A stretch of DNA of 64,000 nt from WSZJ01 sp964590435 (GTDB lineage Bacteria > Planctomycetota > MHYJ01 > WSZJ01). The notes under the pieces are model-generated. The model did not search any database, was not told the origin of the DNA, and saw nothing but the letters and a program-made list of their open reading frames with translations. The stretch spans positions 288,799 to 352,798 of the forward strand of contig CAZPWT010000012.1 in NCBI GenBank assembly GCA_964590435.1, given 5' to 3'. The translations under genes and the position numbers were made by a program. Of this stretch, positions 16,706 through 25,247 are shown piece after piece (position 1 is the stretch's first letter; every line of letters starts with the position of its first letter).

Positions 16706-19399
16706 TTACTTCCAGTTCTTCAGTTCTTCCAGACTTTTCTCCACCCGCGCGATCTGGTCATCGAACTCCTCAAGCCGCGCGCGCTCCTTCTCCACCAGTT
16801 CCGCCGGCGCGTTCGCGCAGAACTTCTCGTCCGAGAGTTTCTTGCGGATCGAAGCGGCCTGGTCGGCGGCCTTCTTCTTCGAGCTCTCGAGCCGCTCCTT
16901 TTCCTTCGCGGGGTCCACGATCCCGGCGAGCGGGATGAACAAATGCGACCCGGCGACGACCTGGGTGGCGGAGGACGGGGGAGCGGCGAGCGAAGCGCCG
17001 ACGTCGAGCTTCGTGAGATTCGCCGAGTCCTGCACGAGCTGCGCGTGCTCGCCGAGGGCCTTGGCCGTCGCCGCGTCGGGCGCCGACAACGTGGCGGCGA
17101 GCGCCTGCTTGGGCGGGATGTTGTACTTGGCGCGGACTTCGCGGATGGCGCGGACGATTTCCATGAGCGTGCCCGCCGTCTTCTCCGCGTCGAGGTCCAC
17201 GCGCGCCGCGTCGGCCTTGGGCCACGCCGCGGTCATGATGCTCTCCTCGCGCTGTGGATCGAAGGCCCTCAGCGACTGCCAGACCTCTTCCGTCACGAAC
17301 GGCATGATCGGGTGCATGATCCTTGTGAGGCGGTCGAGGACGTGAAGGAGCGTCGCCCTCGCCGCGGCGCCGTCGGGACGCGCCATGCGGGGCTTCGCCA
17401 GCTCGATGTACCAGTCGCAGTACTCGAACCACGCGAACGAGTACATCTGCGCGGCGGCCTCGCCGAACTCATAGCGCTGAAGCGCCGCGTCCACCGTGCG
17501 GATCGTCGTGTTGAGGCGCGACAGGATCCAGCGGTCCTCGAACGCGAGCCCCGGGACCGCGTCGCCGTTGGCCAGCGCCGCGGCGCCGGCGAGCGCGCCG
17601 GCCTTGTCCGTGCCGTCGAGGGACATCAGGACGAAGCGCGCGGCGTTGAAGAACTTCGTCATGAAGCGCTGGCCTTCTTCGCCCTTCGTCTTGGAGATGT
17701 TCGTGCCGAAGCGCATGTCCTGCGACGTCGTGACGAGCCGGCTCATGGCGAAGCGCGTCGCGTCGGCGCCGTAAGCGTCGAGCAGCCCGAGCGGGTCGAT
17801 CCCGGTCCCCTTCGACTTCGACATCCGCTTCCCGTCGTCCGTCAGGATCGTCGGGTGGATGATGACCGTGTGGTACGGCTCTTTCCCCATGAACTCGAGG
17901 CCGTTCATGATCATGCGCGCGACCCAGAGGTAGATGATGCCGCGGTCGGTCGCGAGCACCGACGTCGGGTAGAACTTCGCGAGGTCCGCGGTCTTCTCCG
18001 GCCAGCCCAGCGTCGCGAACGGCCACAGGCCGCTCGAGAACCAGGTGTCGAGGACGTCCTCTTCCTGCTTGATGGAAGCGCTTCCGCAGTGCGCGCAGTT
18101 TTTCGGGTCGGTGATCTCGACGGTGTAGCCGCTGCAGTCCATGCAGCGCCATGCGGGGATCTGGTGGCCCCACCAGAGCTGGCGGGAGACGCACCAGTCG
18201 CGGGTGTTGTCCACCCAGTCGAGGTAGATCTTGGTCCAGCGCTCGGGCATGAACTTGACGCGCCCGCTGCGCACGGCCTCGGCGGCCGGGACGGCGAGCG
18301 GTTTCATTTTCACGAACCACTGGTCGCTGAGGTACGGCTCGACGATGGTGTCGCAGCGGTCGCAGACGGCGAGCGGGACGACGTGGTCGGTCGTGCCGGC
18401 GAGGAATCCCTCGGCCTCGAGCGCCGCGACGACCTGCTTGCGCGCCTCGAACCGATCGAGCCCCGCGAAGCGCCCCGCGTTGGCGTTCATCACGCCGCGC
18501 TCGTCCATCACGCAGATCGCCTCGAGCCCGTTGCGCTGGCTGCACTCGTAGTCGTTCGCGTCGTGCGCCGGCGTCACCTTGACCGCCCCGGTCCCGAACT
18601 TCGGGTCCACGAACGTGTCCGCGGCGATCGGGATCTCGCGTTTCACCAGCGGCAGCAGGATCTTCTTCCCCACGATCGCCTTGTACCGCGCGTCGTCGGG
18701 ATGCACCGCCACCGCCGTGTCGCCCAGCATCGTCTCCGGCCGCGTCGTCGCCACCGTCAGTTCGCCGCCGCCCACGACCGGGTACTTGATGTGGTACAGC
18801 TTCCCCTTGTCGTCCGGCTGGTCCCGCAACTCGATGTCCGACAGCGCCGTCGTGCAGCGCGGGCACCAGTTGATGATGCGCTTCCCCTTGTAGATCAGCC
18901 CCTTCTTGTACAGCTGCACGAACGCCACGCGGATCGCCTGGGAGTACGGCGCGTCCATGGTGAATCGGGTGCGCGTCCAGTCGCAGGAGCACCCCATGCG
19001 CTCGAGCTGCATGAGGATCGTGTTGCCGTACTGCTCCTTCCACGCCCAGACGCGTTCGAGGAATTTCTCGCGGCCGAGCGCGTGGCGGTTCGTCTTCTCC
19101 TTGCGCAGCTCCTTCTCGACCACGTTCTGCGTCGCGATCCCCGCGTGGTCCGTCCCCGGCAGCCACAGCGCCTCAAACCCGCACATCCGCTTCCAGCGAG
19201 TGAGGATGTCCTGCAGGGTGTTGTTGAGGCAGTGGCCCATGTGGAGGGAGCCGGTGACGTTCGGGGGGGGGATGACGATGACGAAGGGCTGCTTGGTGGA
19301 AGCCGGGTTGGCGGTGAAGCGGCCGGCTTTCTTCCAGCCGGCGTAGATTGCGGCCTCACGCTGCTTAGGTTCGAAGCGGGTAGGAATTTCCAGTGTCAT
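16706..19399 (-). CDS. valS: Valyl-tRNA synthetase
   Basis: Charges tRNA-Val in the cytoplasm. Class I signatures are intact: HMGH at residues 53-56 (PPNVTGSLHMGH) and KRMSKSKG near residue 523. The editing domain includes ATTRPETMLGDTAVAVHP and the DHVVPLAVCDRCDTIVEP region; the anticodon-binding domain follows. The C-terminal 65 residues form the family's tRNA-binding coiled coil (KEKERLESSKKKAADQ). Length is 897 aa, normal for bacteria. Start 19399 gives MTLEIPTRFEP; the frame stays open upstream through low-complexity DNA that is unlikely to be coding. Confidence 0.96.
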   Translation of the reverse strand: MTLEIPTRFEPKQREAAIYAGWKKAGRFTANPASTKQPFVIVIPPPNVTGSLHMGHCLNNTLQDILTRWKRMCGFEALWLPGTDHAGIATQNVVEKELRKEKTNRHALGREKFLERVWAWKEQYGNTILMQLERMGCSCDWTRTRFTMDAPYSQAIRVAFVQLYKKGLIYKGKRIINWCPRCTTALSDIELRDQPDDKGKLYHIKYPVVGGGELTVATTRPETMLGDTAVAVHPDDARYKAIVGKKILLPLVKREIPIAADTFVDPKFGTGAVKVTPAHDANDYECSQRNGLEAICVMDERGVMNANAGRFAGLDRFEARKQVVAALEAEGFLAGTTDHVVPLAVCDRCDTIVEPYLSDQWFVKMKPLAVPAAEAVRSGRVKFMPERWTKIYLDWVDNTRDWCVSRQLWWGHQIPAWRCMDCSGYTVEITDPKNCAHCGSASIKQEEDVLDTWFSSGLWPFATLGWPEKTADLAKFYPTSVLATDRGIIYLWVARMIMNGLEFMGKEPYHTVIIHPTILTDDGKRMSKSKGTGIDPLGLLDAYGADATRFAMSRLVTTSQDMRFGTNISKTKGEEGQRFMTKFFNAARFVLMSLDGTDKAGALAGAAALANGDAVPGLAFEDRWILSRLNTTIRTVDAALQRYEFGEAAAQMYSFAWFEYCDWYIELAKPRMARPDGAAARATLLHVLDRLTRIMHPIMPFVTEEVWQSLRAFDPQREESIMTAAWPKADAARVDLDAEKTAGTLMEIVRAIREVRAKYNIPPKQALAATLSAPDAATAKALGEHAQLVQDSANLTKLDVGASLAAPPSSATQVVAGSHLFIPLAGIVDPAKEKERLESSKKKAADQAASIRKKLSDEKFCANAPAELVEKERARLEEFDDQIARVEKSLEELKNWK

Positions 19400-19413
19400 C
19401 GCGTGTGTCGTCT

Positions 19414-20066
19414 CCCTTTCCCTTTCCCTTGCCCTTGCCCGCAGCGGACGTCGCAAAGTCCTCCCGCCGTCAGCATCAGCCGGTCCCAGGGAGGGCGCAT
19501 GATATCTATGCGCTTTGCTCACCGAAAGGTTCGGGGAAGAACGGGCGGTCCGGGCGGACGGGGCGGCGGATGACCGGGGTGCCGATGGCGTCAGTCCTGG
19601 AGGACGGCAGGTGAGGAATGGTCTCGCGAGCGGATTCCGGGCCGAGGCGGCAGACGAGCCGCGTGAGCATGGCGACCAGTTCGAGAATGATGGCACGGGC
19701 GGCCGAGCGATCGTCCGGGGTCACGGCCTTGTGGCGCACGGCGACGTCCATGATCGCCGCGCACTCGGTCGCGGATCGGCGGGACATGCGGTAGAAGCGC
19801 GCCTTTTCGCGCGGCGAGAACTCGCCCGCGCCTTCGGCGATGTTGAGGGTTACGGATGCGGAAGCGCGGAGTAGTTGGTCAAGCAGGGTGTGCTTTCCAA
19901 CCGGCCAGGCGTCGGAGACGGCGGCGACGAGGGAAGACAGGTCGAGGGAGCGGTGGTAGACGGTGAGCTTCTCGTGGTCCAGGACGGCAGATTTCGGCTG
20001 CGGCATGGCGGGGTCTCCTTCGGGGGCGGGCAAGGGCAAGGGAAAGGGCAAGGGAAAGGGCAAGGG
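19414..20066. repeat. Inverted low-complexity repeats flanking a four-helix-bundle gene
   Basis: The left arm at 19414-19442 and the right arm at 20026-20066 are complementary. Both are built from CCCTTTCCC/CCCTTGCCC units and share a 22-nt perfect core. They enclose one gene, like the ends of a small insertion. No target-site duplication is evident. Confidence 0.6.
19506..20006 (-). CDS. Four-helix-bundle protein (23S IVS / bAvd-like)
   Basis: A 166-residue protein of the four-helix-bundle family first seen in 23S rRNA intervening sequences and related to the diversity-generating-retroelement accessory protein Avd. The hallmark is LTVYHRSLDLSSLVAAVSDA followed by LLDQLLRASASVTLNIAEGA and the RFYRMSRRSATECAAIMDVA helix. 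Start 20006 (MPQPKSAV) has an AAGGAG site; an upstream in-frame start would translate the flanking CCCTTTCCC repeat. No reverse transcriptase is nearby. It probably acts as a nucleic-acid-binding pentamer; the role is unknown. Confidence 0.82.
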   Translation of the reverse strand: MPQPKSAVLDHEKLTVYHRSLDLSSLVAAVSDAWPVGKHTLLDQLLRASASVTLNIAEGAGEFSPREKARFYRMSRRSATECAAIMDVAVRHKAVTPDDRSAARAIILELVAMLTRLVCRLGPESARETIPHLPSSRTDAIGTPVIRRPVRPDRPFFPEPFGEQSA

Positions 20067-20126
20067 AACTGACGAAGTTGCCCAGCGTGCCGAAGTGCCT
20101 TGCCGAATGCAATCCGTCGCCCCGGA

Positions 20127-20951
20127 TTAGATGGCCCCGAAAATCTCGCGCAGCTTCTTCAGCGACTTCTTCCCCGCTTCCACCGGCTTCTTGTCGCACG
20201 TGTACAGCTCCAGCGTCAGCGGCCCCTCGTAGTGCGTCGCCTTCAGCGCCGCGGCGATCTTCGCCCACGGCATCGTCCCCTCGCCGATGGGGAGGTGGTG
20301 GTGGACGCGCCCCTTGATGTCCTCGACGTGGATGTTCCAGGTGCGGCCGGCGCAGAGGTCGATGGTCTTCTCGAGGTTCTCGCCGACGACCTGCGCGTGC
20401 CCGAGGTCCAGGTTCGCGCCCAGCGTCGGGATGCCGATGTCCTTGAAGGCGCGCAGCAGTGTTTTCACGTCGCCGATCAGGAACCCGGGCTCGTACTCGA
20501 TCGCGAGGCGGATGCCGACCGACTCCGCGAGCTGCGCCAGCTCAGCCAGCGCTTCCATCGCCGGTTTCCACGCGCCCTTCCGCGCCGGCCCGGTGGTCAC
20601 ACTGGCGACGGTGGCGCCGATCGCCCAGGCGCCGCGGAGCGCGGCCTGCGTGTAGCGGATGCGGGCGCCGACGCGGCCCGCGTCCTTGTCGGCGAGGGAC
20701 GGCCCCGGGCCGTCGCGGCAGATGCCGCCGTCGAGCCCCATGGCGGTGTTGATGTTGACGTTCGAGAGCCGGAGTTTCGTGCGGCGAAGGGCCGCGGCGG
20801 CGGCGGCGACGGCGACGGTGTCGTAGGGCCACACGTGCGGCCGGTCGAACAGGACCTCGGCGCCGTCGAACCCCAGCTCGGCGATTTTCGACAGCGCGGC
20901 CGGGGTGGAGAAGCGCAGGAAGGCATTCGTCGAGTACGCGAACCAGGGCAT
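20127..20951 (-). CDS. Sugar phosphate isomerase/epimerase (AP endonuclease 2 family)
   Basis: A 274-residue TIM barrel of the xylose-isomerase-like family. Likely metal ligands are Glu in AIEYEPG, Asp and His in NLDLGHA, His in WNIHVEDIKG and Glu in LTLELYTC. No signal peptide, so cytoplasmic. The substrate cannot be told; relatives isomerise or epimerise keto-sugars and inosose. Same strand as the esterase gene upstream, but an inverted repeat lies between them. Confidence 0.85.
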   Translation of the reverse strand: MPWFAYSTNAFLRFSTPAALSKIAELGFDGAEVLFDRPHVWPYDTVAVAAAAAALRRTKLRLSNVNINTAMGLDGGICRDGPGPSLADKDAGRVGARIRYTQAALRGAWAIGATVASVTTGPARKGAWKPAMEALAELAQLAESVGIRLAIEYEPGFLIGDVKTLLRAFKDIGIPTLGANLDLGHAQVVGENLEKTIDLCAGRTWNIHVEDIKGRVHHHLPIGEGTMPWAKIAAALKATHYEGPLTLELYTCDKKPVEAGKKSLKKLREIFGAI

Positions 20952-20974
20952 CAGTCCCGCGGCGCGGCGCGCCG

Positions 20975-21061
20975 CCCCTTAACCTTTACCGTTCCCGTAA
21001 CCTTAACCCCCGGCGCACGGAAACGGCAGGTTAAGGTAAAGGGAAAGGTTAGGGCTAAGGG
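20975..21061. repeat. Telomere-like inverted repeat between two minus-strand genes
   Basis: The left part (20975-21010) is built on CCTTAACC and ACCTTTACC words, and the right part (21028-21061) on their complements GGTTAAGG and AAAGGTTAGGG. The pairing is imperfect with gaps, and the GGAAACGG/CCGTTCCC centre also pairs. It fills most of the spacer. Confidence 0.65.
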
Positions 21062-21072
21062 TTGGCCCGTTC

Positions 21073-21999
21073 TTATTTCGCGTCTTGTTCGGGAAGCGCG
21101 TGCTTCTCGAAGAACGCCCAGATCGTCTCGCTCGCGTTGATGTCCTTCGAGACCGCGCCGAGGATCTTCTCGCCCACCGCGGGCATCCCGGGCCACGTGT
21201 GCCCGCCGCCGATCACCTTGTAGAACACCACGGGCGCCGTGCCCGCGTACGTCCACTTCTCGACCGTCGTCCCATCGTCCGCCGCCTTGTCCTCGAGCTT
21301 CTCGACTTTCGCTTCCTTCTCGCAGCCGTCCTTCTCCGCCCACCACGCGACGCACTCCTCCGCGCTCATCGAGGAGTCGCGCTTCGAAATCGCGTCGATG
21401 CCGTCGTAGCCGACGATCGGGTCCTCCGTCCCGTGCCAGTAGCAGACCGGGACCGCCCGCGCCGGCTTCGCGCGGTTGCCCGCCAGCTTGAGGAACGTCC
21501 CCGCCACCGGCGCGATCGCCGCGATGCGGTCGGCAAACTCGACCGCGAGCGCATTCGAGAAATACGCGCCGTTCGAAATCCCGGTCAGGTAGACGCGCCG
21601 TGCGTCCGCCGTTCCCGCCTTCACCAGCGCATCGACCAGGTCGGAGATGAACTGGAAGTCCTTCCTGCCCCCTGCCGCGTTCCAGTAGCGCCAGACGCGG
21701 TTCTCGCCGTCGGGATACACGGCCACGAACCCCTTCTTGTCCGCCAGCGCGCTGAATCCCGTGAGCGTTTCCATCTGCTTGCCGGTCGAAGCGGCGCCGT
21801 GAAGCGCGATGACGAGCGGCCGCGCCGCCGGGTTGGTGTCGGCGGGCCTCGGCGGGATGTGCAGCCGGTACGTCCGCTCGTCCCCGCCGACCTGCAGCGT
21901 CAGGTCGCGCGTTCCCGGGGACTTCAGGTCCGGCTCCTCGGCGCGCGCCGCGAGCGCCAGCAACGCCGCGGCCAGGGTGACGATCGTCAGGTTTCTCAT
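21073..21999 (-). CDS. PHB-depolymerase/feruloyl-esterase-type secreted hydrolase
   Basis: A 308-residue alpha/beta hydrolase of the LpqC/esterase-PHB family, exported by an N-terminal signal (LTIVTLAAALLALAARA). The nucleophile Ser is in LTGISNGAYFS, the acid probably in HGTEDPIVGYDG and the His in GGGHTWPG. The oxyanion loop is ALHGAAS. Relatives cleave polyhydroxybutyrate or plant phenolic esters; the substrate here is open. A strong GGAGG site precedes the start. Confidence 0.88.
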   Translation of the reverse strand: MRNLTIVTLAAALLALAARAEEPDLKSPGTRDLTLQVGGDERTYRLHIPPRPADTNPAARPLVIALHGAASTGKQMETLTGFSALADKKGFVAVYPDGENRVWRYWNAAGGRKDFQFISDLVDALVKAGTADARRVYLTGISNGAYFSNALAVEFADRIAAIAPVAGTFLKLAGNRAKPARAVPVCYWHGTEDPIVGYDGIDAISKRDSSMSAEECVAWWAEKDGCEKEAKVEKLEDKAADDGTTVEKWTYAGTAPVVFYKVIGGGHTWPGMPAVGEKILGAVSKDINASETIWAFFEKHALPEQDAK

Positions 22000-22115
22000 G
22001 AATCCTCCTTGCCTCCTTGAACCCCGCCGTCCCGGGCGGGTTTCGCGGAAATCCGCTCGACCCTGCCCGCCCGCAGGGCCAGAATGCCACCCCCTCTTCC
22101 CAGGAGACCCAGGCC

Positions 22116-22490
22116 ATGCTCGGGTTGCGCAGCGTCGGCTACCACGTCCGCGACCTCGCGGGCGCCAGGGCCTGGTACACGAAAGTCCTCGGCCACAGAC
22201 CGTACTTCGACCAGCCGTTCTACGTCGGCTTCGACGTCGGCGGCTTCGAGCTGGGGCTGCTGCCTCTCGAGAAGGGCCAGCCGCGGGGCGCCGGCGGGAC
22301 GATCGCGTACTGGGGCGTGCCGAAGGCGAAAGCCGCGTGGTCGCGGCTGGTGCGCCTCGGCGCCAAGCCGCACCACAAGGTGACGGACGTCGGCGACGGC
22401 ATCAAGGTTGGCGCGGTCCTCGACCCGTTCGGGAACATCCTCGGCGTGATCGAGAACCCGCACTTCAAGGTGAAGCGCGCCAGGAAGTGA
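22116..22490 (+). CDS. VOC (glyoxalase/bleomycin-resistance) family protein
   Basis: A 124-residue single-domain vicinal-oxygen-chelate protein with two beta-alpha-beta modules: VGYHVRDLAGARAWYTKVLG at the start and VLDPFGNILGVIENPHF at the end. Glu in ELGLLPLEK and the closing IEN are the likely metal-site positions. Start 22116 has an AGGAGA site; earlier in-frame starts lack one. The substrate is unknown. Confidence 0.85.
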   Translation: MLGLRSVGYHVRDLAGARAWYTKVLGHRPYFDQPFYVGFDVGGFELGLLPLEKGQPRGAGGTIAYWGVPKAKAAWSRLVRLGAKPHHKVTDVGDGIKVGAVLDPFGNILGVIENPHFKVKRARK

Positions 22491-22506
22491 CCCGCGGGTC
22501 GCGTGC

Positions 22507-22512
22507 TAGGAT
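22507..22512 (+). promoter_or_regulatory. -10 motif TAGGAT just before a start codon
   Basis: TAGGAT ends 7 nt before the ATG at 22520, giving an expected transcript start at the start codon. AGGA within the motif could alternatively act as a ribosome site. Confidence 0.4.
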
Positions 22513-22519
22513 GACCGCC

Positions 22520-24076
22520 ATGCGCGTCCTTCTCCTCGTCCTCGCAACCGCCCTCGCGGTGTCGGCGCAGGACCCTGCGCCTGCGAAGCCCGCGGAAGTC
22601 CGCCTGGAGATAGCGAAGGCGAAGCGGCCGCTGTCCGGGCACGTGAAGGAGATCCTCTCGCGGCTTCCGGAGTTCAAATACAAGGAGCGCGCGCTGGAGA
22701 TCGACGAGCTGGTGGATTCCCGGCGCGAAATTGAATGGGGAGCCGAAGGCGGGTGGCACGAGGTTGTGTCTTCGCTGGCGCGGGCGGCGTCGCTCGAGGT
22801 TGAGGACTCGTGGACGCAGTGGGTCAAGCTGGTTCCCGCGCCGTCCAAACTGCTCGCGCCGCGGATCGAAAAGGACCTTCTGACCGGGTTCCATCGGGAG
22901 ACCGGGCCATCCGGCGAGCCCCTGATCCGCGCGGTGGTCGTGCTCCCGCCGTGGTACGACGCCGGCGGCTGGTGCACCGAGGACCTGACCGCCGTTCACG
23001 ATCCCGCGGCGCCCGCCCCGGTCGAGAATCCCGAGAACATGATGGCGGGCTGGAAGATCCCCGCCTCCGCAACCAGCGTCCTCGCCGCGTGGGGGATCGA
23101 GGTTTACCTGAAGACGACCCTCGAGTCCGTCGCGCTGAAGCCCAAGGCCCGGTACAAGTCCCCGGGAGGAGGAGTCATTGAAATCGAGAGCGTGGAGAAG
23201 AAACCCGGGCGCCTCTCGAACGGGAAACAGGGCGAGTTGACCGTGGTGCACTGGACCTCGGACGACGTCCAGACGGCGGACGTCATTCTCGTGCTCGAGG
23301 ATGGCACCGTCGCGCAGCAAAGCGGCGGAGAAGGCAACGGAGTGACCAACGGCGGGCGCACTTCCTGGCGTTACACCACGGAGTTCGACGTCCAGGGCGG
23401 GCAGCCCAAGGAACTCCGCCTCCGCGTCGTGCACGAAGCGGCCCAGGTCAGCGCCGAGCGGAGGCTTGAGCGCCGTGAGCTGGACGCGCCGCGCGTTCCC
23501 GACCTGATCGCGGGGCCGATTCACTGGACGAAGCCGCCGGCCGAAAGCGCCGAGGTCGTGCTGGGCGCGGTGCGCGCCGACGGATGGGGCGCCCGGACGG
23601 CACGGATGGATCTCCATTACTCGGAAGACACCGGCCGGCTCGAGGGCACACAGGACAACACCGGCTGGGACCGCCCGATCCTCCTCACGCGAGAGCCCGG
23701 CGACGACCTCCGGTACCGCGTCTTTGGCCTCGACGCCGGGGACTGGATCGTCTGGATGAAGTCCGGCAACTGGATCGACCTGCGCCGGATCAGCGCTCCC
23801 GGCCGGGCGACCGACGGCGACATCGTCATCGCCCCGAATCACGCCGCGAGCCTCGTGGTCGATCCCCGCGGGGAGGGCGATGCCACCGTGGTCCCGCTCG
23901 ACGAAAAGAACCGCCCCTTCGACCCGGACGGCGCGCTCTGCATCTCCCTCGAGCGCCAGGACGATGGCACCTGGGCCGCCTCGGGCCTCAAACCCGGTGA
24001 CTACCTGCTCAAGTGCGGCCACGACGAGCGCGGGATCAAGCTCGCCGAGGGAAGCAACCGGGTCAACCTGCGCTAG
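22520..24076 (+). CDS. Secreted protein of unknown function
   Basis: A 518-residue exported protein: signal peptide MRVLLLVLATALAVSA, then a helical region with SGHVKEILSRLPEFKYKERA and a beta-rich C-terminal half. The end (GTWAASGLKPGDYLLKCGHD) resembles carboxypeptidase-regulatory-like beta sandwiches. No enzyme motif is seen. An alternative ATG lies 9 nt upstream. It converges with the asparaginase gene 12 nt away. Family not recognised. Confidence 0.6.
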   Translation: MRVLLLVLATALAVSAQDPAPAKPAEVRLEIAKAKRPLSGHVKEILSRLPEFKYKERALEIDELVDSRREIEWGAEGGWHEVVSSLARAASLEVEDSWTQWVKLVPAPSKLLAPRIEKDLLTGFHRETGPSGEPLIRAVVVLPPWYDAGGWCTEDLTAVHDPAAPAPVENPENMMAGWKIPASATSVLAAWGIEVYLKTTLESVALKPKARYKSPGGGVIEIESVEKKPGRLSNGKQGELTVVHWTSDDVQTADVILVLEDGTVAQQSGGEGNGVTNGGRTSWRYTTEFDVQGGQPKELRLRVVHEAAQVSAERRLERRELDAPRVPDLIAGPIHWTKPPAESAEVVLGAVRADGWGARTARMDLHYSEDTGRLEGTQDNTGWDRPILLTREPGDDLRYRVFGLDAGDWIVWMKSGNWIDLRRISAPGRATDGDIVIAPNHAASLVVDPRGEGDATVVPLDEKNRPFDPDGALCISLERQDDGTWAASGLKPGDYLLKCGHDERGIKLAEGSNRVNLR

Positions 24077-24088
24077 CGCCCGTCCGCG

Positions 24089-24583
24089 CTACCCCCGGAC
24101 CGTCTCCTCGAACACCCCCGTCTTCCGGTTCTTGCGCACGTTCTGCCACCCGAAGCACTTCCCGTTCATGGCGACATAGACGCCGTGGGGAAGTGTCTGC
24201 GCGAAGGCGAGCGCGGCGCCGAGATTGAACAGCCCGTCCGAGCTTCCGAACTTCCAGGGGATCATGGCGCCGGTGAGGACGACGGTCTTGTTTCGGATCT
24301 GCGGACCGAGGGCGCGCGCGGTGAGCTCCATGGTGTCGGTGCCGTGGGTGATGAGGATGCGGTCCTCGTGGGCCCGGCGGCATTCCCTGAGGATGCGCGC
24401 GCGGTCGGAGTCTTTCATGTCGAGGCTGTCGATCATCATCAGCGTCCGGACCTTGACCGGTAGCTTGCAGCGCCCGAGCGCCAGCATCTCGTTCAGGTGC
24501 GTGTCCTTGAAGAACAGCGTCCCGGCGAGCTCGTTGTACTCCTTGTCGAACGTTCCCCCGGTGATGAGGACGCGGATGGACAT
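24089..24583 (-). CDS. Single-domain asparaginase-like protein
   Basis: A 164-residue protein equivalent to only the N-terminal domain of type I/II L-asparaginases, which are normally about 330 residues. Both catalytic threonine motifs are present: TGGT at 8-11 and HGTDTM at 80-85. TGAMIPWKFGSSDG follows, as in the family. The C-terminal domain is absent and the stop is clean, so this is a short form, not a frameshift remnant. Small asparaginase-domain proteins occur elsewhere; activity is unproven. Confidence 0.8.
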   Translation of the reverse strand: MSIRVLITGGTFDKEYNELAGTLFFKDTHLNEMLALGRCKLPVKVRTLMMIDSLDMKDSDRARILRECRRAHEDRILITHGTDTMELTARALGPQIRNKTVVLTGAMIPWKFGSSDGLFNLGAALAFAQTLPHGVYVAMNGKCFGWQNVRKNRKTGVFEETVRG

Positions 24584-24704
24584 GGGCGGTTCCTTGGAAG
24601 GTGAATTGGAAGGGGCGGCATCGTAGGCGCGCTGTTGCCGGGGGATCAACAGTCGAAATGAGCGCAGCGGTAAACCCCTGGGAAAGGAATGCGCGGGACA
24701 GGCG

Positions 24705-24710
24705 TATAGT
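24705..24710 (+). promoter_or_regulatory. -10 motif TATAGT, leaderless arrangement
   Basis: TATAGT lies 6 nt before the GTG at 24717. No Shine-Dalgarno and no clear -35 box are seen. Confidence 0.5.
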
Positions 24711-24716
24711 GGACCC

Positions 24717-25193
24717 GTGATCAAGGTTGTCTGTGTCTGCGGGCACGTCCAGAACCTCGCCGATCGGATGGGAGGGAAGTTCTGCCGATGCCCCAAGTGC
24801 GGCGGGACGGTCGCGGTTCCCGACGCGCCGCCGCCCGACGACGGCGACACGCCCGCGCCGGACCACTCCCCGCTCAACCTGGACTCGCGCTTCGTCAAGA
24901 CGCGGCCGCCCCCGCCGCCTGCTCCCGGCGCCCTTCCCGGCGGCCGTCCGGCGCCTCCGGCGAAAATCGCCTGCCCCTCCTGCCACGCGGAATACGGCGC
25001 CGATGCGATCTTCTGCCAGAAGTGCGCCATCCTGCTGGCGACGGGTGAGCCGGTCGCCGGGCTCGTGCCGGGCGGCGTGAGCGGGCCGCGCGCCGCGCGA
25101 AGACACGGGTTCGACTGGCGGAAGTGGCTCGTGATCGCGCTCGTGGTCACGGCGCTGGCCGTGGTGGCCGCGATGGTCTTCCGCTCGCAGTAG
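24717..25193 (+). CDS. Double zinc-ribbon protein with C-terminal membrane anchor
   Basis: A 158-residue protein. The first ribbon is C-x-C near residues 6-8 with CRCPKCGG near 23-30. A Pro-rich linker follows, then a second ribbon (CPSCHAEYGADAIFCQKCA) and one C-terminal transmembrane helix (WLVIALVVTALAVVAAMVF). The ribbons should face the cytoplasm. The GTG start is supported by a -10 box 6 nt upstream. It precedes the SNF2 helicase, whose own N-terminus also has a ribbon. Function unknown. Confidence 0.72.
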   Translation: MIKVVCVCGHVQNLADRMGGKFCRCPKCGGTVAVPDAPPPDDGDTPAPDHSPLNLDSRFVKTRPPPPPAPGALPGGRPAPPAKIACPSCHAEYGADAIFCQKCAILLATGEPVAGLVPGGVSGPRAARRHGFDWRKWLVIALVVTALAVVAAMVFRSQ

Positions 25194-25235
25194 GCCCTCT
25201 TCGTCCGGTTCAGGCGCAGGCGCCGGGGATCGCCG

Positions 25236-25241
25236 TATACT
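25236..25241 (+). promoter_or_regulatory. -10 motif TATACT, leaderless arrangement
   Basis: TATACT lies 6 nt before the ATG of the SNF2 helicase gene at 25248, with no ribosome binding site between them. Confidence 0.5.
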
Positions 25242-25247
25242 GCCGCG

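Noticed and set aside
16943..19573. An 876-residue plus-strand frame opposite valS
   Set aside because: Composition is Arg/Val/Asp-rich without domains and it mirrors valS codons; valS is certain.
19414..20066. Possible classical insertion sequence
   Set aside because: The enclosed gene is not a transposase and no target-site duplication is visible, so only repeat flanks are reported.
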